This document shows positions 1 to 10,060 of a DNA stretch of 64,000 nucleotides, one piece after another (position 1 is the stretch's first letter; each line of letters opens with the position of its first letter). The position numbers and the translations under genes are program-made. The notes beneath the pieces are model-generated. The model searched no databases. It was not told where the DNA came from and saw only the letters and a list, made by a program, of their open reading frames with translations. Source of the stretch: Nothopassalora personata (taxonomy: Eukaryota > Ascomycota > Dothideomycetes > Mycosphaerellales > Mycosphaerellaceae); the NCBI GenBank assembly GCA_033816765.1, contig CM066294.1:1922001-1986000 (forward strand). Reading direction: 5' to 3'.

Positions 1-3000
1 ACTCGTTGTACCTGGACTTCGAGTCACACACATATGGTGGCTCCAACCTTGACAAGTTCTGCCAGCAATATCAGTCGAAGCTGGCCAACCTCAAGAACAC
101 CGAGTTAGCCATATCAAAGGCTCAAGCTCTCTTCCGCTTCCTGTATCAGATCTCACCATACTTCCCAACATTCGCGTCCTCAAAGCGTGAACAGATGAGG
201 CAGCTTACTGGAAAGATCGAGGACAGTACCACTATCACACTCGACAAGGTGATCAGTGATCTGCTTGATGAGGCGACTGCGCAACAGTCCGAGTCAGCCA
301 ATCTCGCAGTGAAGCAACAAAACAACGCCAACCCTGCCAACCCACAGGGCAACGGCAACACCCCTCGCGGCGGCGGCGCACCACGTGGTAACGGACGCGG
401 CGGACGAGGAGGTCGTGGAGGCCGCGGCAACGGCAACGGCGCTCGTGGTGGTAATCAGAATGGTGGTGGCAACAACAACCAACAGCAGAAGCCTCAATAC
501 GACCCCTGCAGTGGTTGTGGCATGACCACTCACCAACCAGCTGGTTGCTGGAACCTACACCCTGAGCTTGCACCTGCTACCTGGAAGAAGAAGCAGCAGG
601 GCAATCAACAACAGCGTCAGCAAGTCAACAACACCACTGACGCACAGCACACTGAGACCGCACAGTTTGCGGCTCACGGCGCTACCAACTTCGAGGACTT
701 GATGACTCCATTCAACGGCTCTCACAGCATGTATATGACTGTGGGCCAGGACGACATCATTCAAGACACCTCAGCGCTGCTTGCAGCGAAGAGCAACACC
801 GACTGGGTTGTGGACTCTGGCTGCACTTCTCACATGACAAACAAGCTGAGCAATATGATGGACTACCGGCCCTGCACTGTTCTTATCAAGACAGGCAGTG
901 GCACCATCACTGCTACAGCTTGTGGCATCGTCCAACTGGATCTGTATGGATGCGGCATCACTGGCTTCTCACAGGTGTTGTACGTACCAGGCCTTGCAGC
1001 CAATCTGATTTCGACAGAGGCTCTTCGCCGCAAGGGTGTCTATTATCGCAACGACGAGCAGATCCTATTCACAAAGGGGACTGCTGCGCGTACGGTGGCA
1101 CACTGCTACACCCACAATGGACTGCCATTCTTGAAGATGAAGGACTCAGCGACAGCCCTCACTTCGTCCAAGGTCGAGCCATCGACAGCTGCTACAGGAG
1201 ACCTGTGGCACCGCCGACTTGGACACATCCACAGCCGCAAGTTGCTGCAGCTTCACAACGACAAGCGCATCACCATTGTTGGCAACAGTGATAGCGACCT
1301 CAGCAAGCACCCACGCGAGTGCATCCCCTGTCGTAAGGGGATGGGTCACAAGGTCTACAACCGCATTCCGATGGTGCGGCCAACAACACCATACTATATT
1401 GTTGCTGTGGATGTTGTCACGGTCCGCAACCTTGGCATTGGCAAGGAGCGTTACTTCACGCTATTCACCTGCCTGGCCAGCCTACAACGCACAGTATTCG
1501 CTTCCGCACAGAAGGACGGTGCTGCGCAGCATATTCGAGTGGTCCACCGTCATGTGAAGACACAATATGGCACAGCAATTGTGATCTTCCGCATAGATGG
1601 GGGTGGCGAATATGGAGGACACTCACTCACGCAGCTCTCACGCGATGAGGGCTTCGCTCTTCAAGTCACAGCACCTCATTCTTCAGAGCAGAATGGTGGT
1701 GCGGAAGTCAGCAACCACATCGTTTGTGTCATGGCACGTAAGCTGCTCATCGACGCTGGCCTTCCACCTAGCCTATGGCCAGAAGCAGTGAAAGCTTCGG
1801 TCTATCTTCTTAACTTGACACCAAGTGCAGCAATCAAGGGCCTGTCACCACTAGAAGTTATCAACGCTTGGCAGGGCACTCAACCAGTGAAGCCTTCCCT
1901 GTCACACCTCAAAGCATACGGCTGCCGCGCCTTCGTGTACGACCATAACGTCGGTCGCGGTGAGAAGTTTGACGCCCGCTCGTTGCAGGGCAAGCTTGTT
2001 GGATACGAAAGCCGCACCATCTACCGTGCCTATGTTGCTAAGGCGCATAGAGTGTTCAGAACCAAGGACGTTCAATTCATCGAGGGCAACGACCCTATGG
2101 CAGCCCAAGACGGTGACTCTGAGACTGAGCAAGATCAAGACGACGAGCTCATCACTCGAGAAGACATCTTTCCAGTGGAGCGCAACCGCAAGACAGGACT
2201 ACGGCGAGCAGGTGCTGAGCGCGGTGTGACTCCTGGGGGTGGTGATTCTGGGGGTGTTACAGCACCGAAGAACATCACCGTCATCGACCGTCCAGCGGAC
2301 TCACCACTCGAGCAGTCGGATGAGGACCTTTCACAGGAAGTAGTGGACTCCTATCAAGATGAGACGCCTGACGACTTTCCGGAAGTGCAACCAACAACAC
2401 CTCCGAGACCTTCTGTTGAGGATGACGATGAAGACGACTTCACGACACCTCCGGCACAGCCAGCTCGGCAACCTGTGCCACCTACGCCATCAGGTCGGCC
2501 ACAGCGCAATCGTCGCCCTCCTGCGGAAGTTCGAGACCCATTGAACGGCTATCAATATGAAGCCAACCGCAAGCAGCGTAGGGCCCTGTGTCACTCACTC
2601 AGCAAGACGACCCGCAAGCAACTTGCTGAGATGCCACATGCGACTGTGACTGCTTTCATGGCAGCAACCGACTGGCCAGATCCAGCAACGGTGCTCATAC
2701 CGAAGAGCCACAAGGCCGCAATGGCAACACCACAACACGCCGAGTGGCGTGCAGCCGAAGAAGCTGAATTCGCCAGTCTCGAGCAATACGAGACATGGCT
2801 GTACAAGGACAAGACAACACTGCCAACTGGCACACGTGTGCTGCGTGGCAGATGGGTCTATGCTATCAAGCTTGATGCCAATGGCAAGATCAGCCGCTTC
2901 AAGGCACGCTGGGTAGTCCGTGGTGACACACAACGTGAAGGTGACTACGACGACACGTATGCAGCAGTGGTGAAGCCATCCACTCTGCGTATGCTATACA

Positions 3001-3089
3001 CCTGTTTCAAGCACCTAGAGCCTCGGCATGGGGGTGACTTGATGCTGGCTGGCTGTGTCCCAGCAGTTCTTTGGATGCCAAGCCACTAG
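1..3089 (+). mobile_element. Ty1/copia retrotransposon polyprotein, 5' end outside window, truncated in reverse transcriptase
   Basis: The reading frame is open from the window edge to a stop at 3087-3089 and has no ATG near its start, so the true start lies upstream. Visible in order are a Gly/Arg/Asn-rich Gag tail, a CCHC zinc knuckle (C-x2-C-x4-H-x4-C, near 507-548), an aspartic protease with the motif VDSGCTSHMTN (near 805-840), a GAG-pre-integrase HHCC domain (HRRLGH onward, near 1207), an integrase core with Asp, Asp and Glu (IDGGGEY near 1593; SSEQNGGAE near 1681), and the first part of a copia reverse transcriptase (RWVYAIKLD to TLRMLYTCF, near 2850-3005). The frame then leaves RT homology and ends after about 25 unrelated residues. 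The YVDD catalytic box and RNase H are missing, so this copy cannot be autonomous. Order protease-integrase-RT identifies Ty1/copia rather than Ty3/gypsy. Confidence 0.93.
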
Positions 3090-3222
3090 CGCGCTTTCTT
3101 GCACTTTCTTATAGCTAGCTGTTCTTCGCATTCTCGTAGATCCTTCTCAATACATCAATCTACTCACATTATCTCATAGTGTGACTGAGAGATCTGATGC
3201 TCCGCGCTGTCGTTTCTACACA
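3035..3222 (+). repeat. Probable 3' LTR of the copia element
   Basis: A purine run (GCATGGGGG, 3027-3034) is followed directly by TGAC, the layout expected of a polypurine tract abutting an LTR that begins TG. The stretch to about 3222 ends near CTACACA and contains no gene. Reverse transcriptase coding sequence joins this block with nothing between, suggesting a large internal deletion. The 5' LTR lies outside the window, so the boundaries are inference. Confidence 0.4.
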
Positions 3223-3236
3223 AATTTCAAGATCTT

Positions 3237-4722
3237 TCACCTTCCTTTACAGACTCTCGCCACGACCAGTATACCCGCCGCGACGACTGTCATGATCCCC
3301 CCGTATACCCAGACATAGGTATAGCTGGTGGCATCAAGGATAGCTCCGCTGATGGGTGTACCGACCAGAATGCCAATAGCAGTCACTGAGAAGCCCATTC
3401 CCATTCTTGTACCTATTAGCCCACGATTTGCGGTGATGTGCACGTAAATTGTGGCTGGCAAGCTCACAAAAGTGCCCGAAAAGAAGCCATATAGGACCGC
3501 AATGACGATCACTGGCGCAATAGATCTTGTGGACACCAGACACAGGCAAATCACGCCGGTCGCCAAAGTGCAGGGTATGATGACATTGAAGGGTCCGATC
3601 CGATCAGCGATGAGGTTTGGTATCACTCGCCCGAACGTGGAGGCTGCATTGAGAATGGGGAGGAGGTAGAAGGCCAAGTCCGGATCTGCTATGCCAGTTT
3701 GGATCGCATAAGACTGTAGGTAGAAGAATGGTGTGTACAATCCGAGAAACCCAACGAAGACAGCCAGCACGAAGAACGTGAAAGGCCCTTCTTTCCAAGC
3801 CGAGAAATCGAAGAACTTCCTCCGTCCAGCTGGCAGTACCCGGACTTTCAGGACTGCATTCGAGACTGCCAAAGTGGCCAGCACGAGGAAGCCAATGACA
3901 CGCGTCGCCCAAGGAAAGCCAATAGTTGGCTGGAGTCGATCAAAGACCACAGGATAGATCACTCCGCCGATGCTAGAGCCTGCTGCAGCCAGACCGAGCG
4001 CTGTAGCTATACGTGTGCTGAAGTACGTCGACAGGATCGCAACACAAGGTATGAACAGACATCCCGTGCCGATGCCCATACACACAGCCTGTGACAAGAA
4101 GACTTGGTAGTACGTAGTCGACAACGAGAGCATCATCTGTCCGAACACGACCAGGAAAGTCCCAACACTGACTAGTGAGCGCACATAGCCAGCATCATAT
4201 ATCGGTCCAGTTAGGGATCCAACGACCATAAGAAGTGTCGCCTGCAGTGATCCAATCCAGGAAATGTCCGATTGACTCGGGGAAGACAGTATGCCGGCTT
4301 CGTAGTAGGTCTGATACGTTCCAAACGTATTGACGATTCCCCATGTGTTCTGTTAAAACGACGATTAGAACCACTCTCTCCGGCGAAGAATGTCTCAGGG
4401 GAATGGGGTTTCGGTGGGGGAAAATAACCATAAAGAGAAAGAAACTGCCCAGGACTTGCAGCCATGCCGTGAGACCTCCATTTGGAACACTCTTAATGTT
4501 GTTCACGCTCGGTTTCGCGGAAGCGACCTTCTCCAAAACACCACCATCATCATCGGCCGTCACGGCGGCATCGTCGATGGCGATGAACGTGAGCTCCGTC
4601 GCCTCGCGGAGCTCCTCCTGTGCTTCAGCAAGATGAATGCCATCTTCGACAGCCTTGCTTCTGTCGATGCCTTTCTCTTGAATGTCGTTGTCCAGGTCAG
4701 AGTTTGTTGATGCGTGGGACAT
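3237..4722 (-). CDS. MFS transporter, monocarboxylate porter type
   Basis: Two exons, complement(3237..4349, 4429..4722), give a 468-residue protein. The 79-nt intron joins FFLFM to NTWGIVNTFG, restoring the motif typical of fungal monocarboxylate-type (MCT/SLC16-like) transporters. The first about 90 residues are acidic and hydrophilic (cytosolic). They are followed by about 12 hydrophobic segments, with a loop near RVLPAGRRKFFDF between the two halves. Known members carry monocarboxylates, riboflavin or related small acids across the plasma membrane, but the substrate cannot be read from sequence. I chose the ATG at 4722 because upstream in-frame sequence looks non-coding and low-quality. 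The 3' end lies only about 15 bp from the inferred copia LTR, so the element inserted next to its terminator region. Confidence 0.9.
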
Positions 4723-5365
4723 GCTTTCGGTAGGTAGTTCTAAACTAGAACTAGGTTTCCAATTCCGGCCCTTGGCAAATGCTGACGGGGATCTTGGTTG
4801 TTCGACAACCACGCCCTCTTGAACCAAGGCAGAAGGGAACAAGAAATTCACGAAGGAAATGCAGTATCCACGACATCGCGCTCGACTCCACTGCAGTCTC
4901 GCATGCTGCACTGCGGTCTCGGACATACGACTCGGCTCTGGCTGCCGACATTTCCAAGCAGCTCCTTCGCTACTGTGCCGGTATTCCGAGATGGTGGTAC
5001 AGAACGTCAACTGCGGAATTGACGACGCGATCAATTCGCCAACCCCCGTCTGCAGAGAAGATTCCTCCGTCAATTCATTACTGAAGATCAAACTACGCTG
5101 AGATCTAGCAATCGGTATCATCATGCATCCTGTGCTATCATGAGCTTTGAACGCCGCATTTCCGCCATACATGTCCGGGTATATCCTGTCTACTGCACCA
5201 TCCGAAGCAAAAAAAAAAATCCTATCCCATGTCGTGAAAAGGTCTACGCCTTTCTCCTGCACAATGCCCTGGTCTGCACTGCAGCCTGGCTGGGTATCAT
5301 GGCTCTGCCATTCTTACTTCTTCACACTCTCCGCGCGAAGGTCGCAACCATCGGTGTCGGGCGAT
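4723..5365. other. Intergenic, upstream of the MFS gene and downstream of the next gene
   Basis: No gene is supported here. An 11-nt A run lies at 5209-5219. The region holds the promoter of the MFS gene and the 3' flank of the gene to the right; I see no other structure. Confidence 0.6.
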
Positions 5366-7318
5366 TCAGCTTCGATGGATCCGGAAAGAACCTATCGGAG
5401 CTTTCATAGGAGTCTGTCTGGGAGTACCGTGCTTCTTCTGGGCAGACCCTGGCGCTTCCTGTGCGATCTCAGCACCGCTCTTCGACAGCTCGCGTGAGGG
5501 AACAGGAGCCTCATCCTCCTCACAAGCAGATTCCAGCAAGCCCACCTCACTCTTGCGATTCTTGCTCAGCTCTACGACCCTAGGTCGGATTGGTCGTTTG
5601 AAGTTATCGCTTGATACGGCGCGCTGAACTCGGGTCCTCGCTTGACTCACGCTAACCTGCCGCGCGACACTGACCTGGACTATCTGGCGTTCGAGGTCTT
5701 CCGGCGATGCGACGCGAGGGTACTGAGTCGAGGTGTGCGCAAAGCCGGCCACCACGCTTTGGGAATGATTCGAGGTGGCCATGTCAAATGCTGGTTCGGC
5801 CTCTAGCCCTCCTCGCCTGATGGACGAAGAGTCAGTGTAGGTTGTGACTGTAGCTGGAGTCGATGGAAGCGAGCTCTCACTGAAGAGTGCAGATTCGTTG
5901 GACTCTGGTGAGCTCTCCAGGGTGGCTTTCCTGCCTCTGGTACAGATTGTCGCGAGCGGAGACATGGTGTTCAGCGGCGCGGTTTTAGCACGCTGCAGGT
6001 GTCGGGGTCGATGAACAGCCGTGGACGGTTGTTGATCGTTTGGGTCGTATCGATTGTCGCTGTCAACTATAATGGAAAGACGTTTGGTGTTCAGCGTCGA
6101 GGTCAGACTTCGTTTCGGAGTTCCAGGGCTTTGTGGTACGACCTCAAGTCGTTCTCCAATCTTGATATCTCCGATTCTCTTCTCGGACCTTCGTCGCTGC
6201 ACTCTGCTCTGTCGTCGTTCCAACAACGACGGCTTCGATTCCTTAGATAAGAGCTTCTCGAACATCACACTGTACCGCTCGAACTCTGGTTTCTCGAAGT
6301 TGACATCAAGCCTTGGTATTCTTGGTTGCGGCGAGAGATGATGTCCATTATCAGCCATCGGCAAATCGTGACGTAAATCGTCCATTTTACGTGGATGTGG
6401 CGAGCCCCGGCCAGCAGTCGACCAAGGCGGCTCAGGTGTCACACTCCCTCGTGGTGCTCGCAATCTGCCTCTCAAGTTTGGCATCAACGGGGATCGCAGT
6501 CCGGATGAGCGACTCTCTAGCCGTGGCCCACTTCTAGGCGGTGCCATCGTGCCTAAAGACGAGCCAGAATGCACCCGCGTATGTTGCTTCTGGTTGGCAC
6601 CTGGCCGTGGCAGGTCGAGAGAGGGCGCTTCTGATGGTGCCAACTCTTTGATAAAAGATTCAGGCGGTGCTGCTTCGTGTACCTCTGAATATGGTTGACT
6701 CACATCTGCAAGTCGAGGCGCCTGCACGCCGGGTTTGGAAGTCCAGCGAAATGCAGTCCTGATCGTCTTCCAGCTCGACTTCTTCTTGCGAACATCGGGT
6801 TTGCTTTTGACTGCAATCACGGGCTCGGTCGGTCGTGATGCTGGTGGCGGCGGTGGCGCCCGACTCGGAGGGTTCTGCGGCATCCTGGAGGAGATATGAT
6901 CTGCTGTGAGAGATCTTCCCCAACCTGGCGGTGCATCTGTCCCAGATCCAATAGCAACGCCGATGGCGGGCGACTCACTCTGCAGCTGCGAAGGAGAGTC
7001 TCGAAAGGTTATTGTTGTAGCGCTTCGAGGCATCGGCGCCATGTGCGGAGAAGGCGTAGGAAATCTAAAAGTGTCCAGCCCGTCCTTGTATTCGACGACA
7101 TACCCTGATCTTTGTAGGTCTTTCAGACACGTTGGCGGTTGCTCTTTGACTCCCATGGGCACAGTGCTGCGCTCGTGCGGACTGCGCTTACGTCTCTCTG
7201 TACCATGCGACGTGCTCGGCCGTTCGCCAGCGGCTGTGCTATGAGCGCAAACAAATCTGTCAATATTTGTGTCCACGATGCGCTTTTCCCTCGCCATCTT
7301 CTCATCTCCCTGGCCCAT
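5366..7318 (-). CDS. Conserved disordered fungal protein of unknown function
   Basis: A single open frame encodes 650 residues from the first ATG (7318). Most of it is Ser/Pro/Arg-rich and looks disordered. Ordered-looking islands are a segment near residues 80-100 (CLKDLQRSGYVVEYKDG), a basic patch (VRKKKSSWKTIRTAFRW) and a helical block (PEFERYSVMFEKLL, near residue 345) followed by SLLERRQSR. The last block resembles a motif I associate with uncharacterised, possibly cortical or signalling, fungal proteins, but I cannot name a family. The frame stays open upstream to about 7585 without an ATG. An isolated membrane-spanning exon at 7761..7888 could belong to the same transcript (see that entry), which would change the N-terminus. 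Confidence 0.75.
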   Translation of the reverse strand: MGQGDEKMAREKRIVDTNIDRFVCAHSTAAGERPSTSHGTERRKRSPHERSTVPMGVKEQPPTCLKDLQRSGYVVEYKDGLDTFRFPTPSPHMAPMPRSATTITFRDSPSQLQSESPAIGVAIGSGTDAPPGWGRSLTADHISSRMPQNPPSRAPPPPPASRPTEPVIAVKSKPDVRKKKSSWKTIRTAFRWTSKPGVQAPRLADVSQPYSEVHEAAPPESFIKELAPSEAPSLDLPRPGANQKQHTRVHSGSSLGTMAPPRSGPRLESRSSGLRSPLMPNLRGRLRAPRGSVTPEPPWSTAGRGSPHPRKMDDLRHDLPMADNGHHLSPQPRIPRLDVNFEKPEFERYSVMFEKLLSKESKPSLLERRQSRVQRRRSEKRIGDIKIGERLEVVPQSPGTPKRSLTSTLNTKRLSIIVDSDNRYDPNDQQPSTAVHRPRHLQRAKTAPLNTMSPLATICTRGRKATLESSPESNESALFSESSLPSTPATVTTYTDSSSIRRGGLEAEPAFDMATSNHSQSVVAGFAHTSTQYPRVASPEDLERQIVQVSVARQVSVSQARTRVQRAVSSDNFKRPIRPRVVELSKNRKSEVGLLESACEEDEAPVPSRELSKSGAEIAQEAPGSAQKKHGTPRQTPMKAPIGSFRIHRS

Positions 7319-7760
7319 TGCACTCGTCCCCCTATCTTCTCTCGTCGTTCGCGCTGAGGTAGCGCGCTGGAGGAAGCCCCTGCTGGAACCTGCCGCGGGT
7401 TTATATCGAGCGTCGTATGATGGGTTGGATAGTTCAAACGTGTGGTATAAGGTTAGGGTGATTGAGTTTGCTTTGGATCCAAAGTGGGTGAAAGTGCCGA
7501 TGCCAGATCGTAGTTCTAGACAGATCGCGCAGATAGGGACAAGAAACGGACTTGGAGGCCTTCCTTGGAGGTGTGAGCGATCCAAGTTTCAGACGACAGG
7601 ATCTGAAACTCGCTAGATCGTGCTGTGTTCAATAAGATATTGTTCTGTTGCCGTTGAGAAAGGAAAAGAAGAGAGGTAGGAGCAGTGATGGGACGCAAGA
7701 GACAACGATAAGCAGGTCAACGGAGAGGAGATGAAGTTGGTCACACCGTCGAGTGCTCAC

Positions 7761-7888
7761 CTCAAGGCGCGCTTGGCGACAAGGCGAGCATAAGATGTAA
7801 TAATGAAGATCAGAAATGTCGGGCCAAACCAAAGTACTTCGGCCCACCACAGCAGGATACCACTCGGGAGCTCGACTGTGTGGCTCAT
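7761..7888 (-). CDS. Likely first exon encoding a single-pass membrane segment; downstream exons unresolved
   Basis: From the ATG at 7888 the frame gives 42 codons and ends at a good donor (TTGAG followed by GTGAGC) in phase 2. The peptide has an almost uninterrupted hydrophobic segment (ILLWWAEVLWFGPTFLIFII) followed by a basic stretch (RLVAKRAL), the arrangement of a signal anchor. Without splicing the frame stops immediately. A phase-compatible acceptor exists inside the neighbouring large gene (ATTGACAG followed by ATTTGTTTG, near 7254), so this may be exon 1 of that gene with a roughly 500-nt intron, or a separate small membrane protein. Composition and splice signal support a real exon; the joining is inference. 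Confidence 0.45.
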
Positions 7889-10060
7889 GCTGGTCTCACT
7901 GTGAGCCCATATCCCGGCATCTTGCAGCAGCCTCACGGGCCCGTCAGGAGCTCAAACGCGGATGAGTGAGAGATGCTGCGCGCGTGCATACGTTGCAGTG
8001 GTTGGCGGCATCTTCTTTCAATTCGCCAGCGATTAACGAGATGGCCGTCGGTTGGTCGTTGCGGTGGATGTGGCTGTCGCGTTGGTGGAGTGAAAGCTGG
8101 TCAGAGCAGATGTGGATGCAGCGAATTGAAGAACAGAGGGGATGCAGTTCAATGAAGCTGAAACGCGTCAGGGTTTGCGCTAGAAAGCTTGTATTGCCGT
8201 TTGTTTGACAGGCAGGTGATCTCACGAGTTGTGAGCTTCGCGTGAGCCTCCCCTCCGCCATAGACTTCCAGCATGACTTTCGGGTCAAGCCAAAGAGCCA
8301 GGTGTACTCGCCGGGAGAGACCGATTTCTGTTTCGGCAGCATCTATCGATAACTTCATGTAGTCGATCACGGTCGCGACTGTCTACAAATGGACCCGTCC
8401 TGCCGGGCTTTCAATGTTCGCTCAGCCGTTGCGTTGGTATCTGTGACAGTGCACAGGCAGGAGCTGTAATTAATGAAGTTACAAATAGAGCGTGGTCTGG
8501 GCCGGTGAATCGAACGCCGGTGAGCCTCAAAACCTGCTTGGGGCTCTCGTGGATGGGACAGAATTCCCATAGGTGAGGGAGGCACCTTTCGCAAATGTTG
8601 CTGTGATCCTCGTGAGGCAGTCGCGCATTCGACGCTTCAACCAAAGACCTTAGCATTGGAATTACCTCGACGCGCTTCGGAGGCACGGAACACTGGTGGA
8701 TTTCCTTGGAATCACTTCGCCTTCGCAGTTTCGCAGACTGGGATGAAAGTGCATGTTCGACCGCATCCTGTAGCGTCGTCTAAGCAGGTCATGGATCGCG
8801 TGGATGCTAGACGTCTATTGCATGAATCAGTATCTATGCGGAGGGGCTCAGATCCTACTCGCATATATACAGAACACCTATTACGAACGTCCTTGCATAA
8901 GAGCTTTCGTTGTATCATCAGTGGACAGATGTTGTAATACTGTATGCTAGTGGTACTGCCCTATTCCATAGCCTTTCCCCATAGAACTAGTTCCCATTGC
9001 AGGGTTGCTTACGTGAGGGTTCGACGCGTCCAACAAAGCAGCCCAATGTTCTTCTTGATGGTTCGTCTCAGCCTTCTAGGCTTCTACAAAACACAGTCGA
9101 CTGCAGCTCATGGTAGAGGTGAATCCGCCTGCATAGCCGTCCGGCAAACATGCGGTGGGGATGAAATGAAAGGAAGACTCGGACTTGAAGCGCGTCTCGA
9201 AGAGCAAGTGCAACAAGGCGGCCTGTGCCCTTGCAACCGCTCATCTAGGAGGTACTTTCACTACTTCTACTGTACGTCGCGCTGTATCGACGACTGTGCA
9301 GGCCCTACCACCAACACTGAACCCACGGAGCCGCGGTGCAGAAGAAGGCGCAACGACACGAGCGTGATGCATTGTCCGAAACCTTAGCACAAGCGGTGTC
9401 GGTGTAGGAGGCGTATGGGCATGAGTGCAGGACAATGTTGCGTGTACTTTCTGCTGAGGCACAGCGCCTTGACGGACGAATCTTGATGCGTTGCTGAGTC
9501 ACATTTCATCGAAGCACAAGACTGCCATGATGACCCCAGAGGTGAAGGCGAAGACGATGTGTATCGTGGGTGGTTCGCCAACGAAGACTGACGATTGGGA
9601 TATCAGTTTGCCCGAAATTCATAGAAGGAAGTTGGGCGGCTTTGTGGGAGAGTATGTTGTTAAAGCTGTTCATGGGCTGTCTTGAGTATGAAAGCAACGA
9701 ACTAATGAGAACGAGTAGATGATATGATGTTCTAGCGACTCCCGATAGCAACGTCTGTAAGCCAAAGCGTTACCTTCCCGCTTCTTGTCGCCGTCTTTAT
9801 CCCCGTTCGTATTGCCGCCTGACTTGCTTGAATGATCGAGCTCCGGTAGCAGTATGGAGTATGTGGACCGAGCTGGACGACATCCTGGCAATGGAGCCGA
9901 CCTGGCTCGCCTGAACAATCACCCGAGGCAAGCTCTTGTGGGGGCACAGGCAGAGCATCGGCATGTGCTGTCCAGTAACTACATCTGTATTACTTGAGGG
10001 ATCTTCACTGTTCCTGATACTGCACATGGACTGTAGAGGCGTAGTCAACCACCAGATACC
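7889..10060. other. Gene-poor stretch of about 2.2 kb
   Basis: Only short overlapping frames occur on both strands. None shows a recognisable domain, coherent exon structure or a long coding run. It contains the upstream region of the IlvD-type dehydratase gene at its right end. Confidence 0.6.

Noticed and set aside
146..764. Several minus-strand frames opposite the copia Gag region
   Set aside because: They mirror the Gly/Arg-rich, GC-rich Gag coding sequence and have low-complexity Pro/Arg or Ala/Val composition.
8500..8590. Possible tRNA on the minus strand around a TTCGATT loop
   Set aside because: The T-stem has a mismatch and no matching acceptor stem or anticodon arm could be drawn.
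8944..9387. Plus-strand 147-codon frame
   Set aside because: Mixed composition without domain, signal or splice context; a frame of this length is expected by chance in GC-rich DNA.
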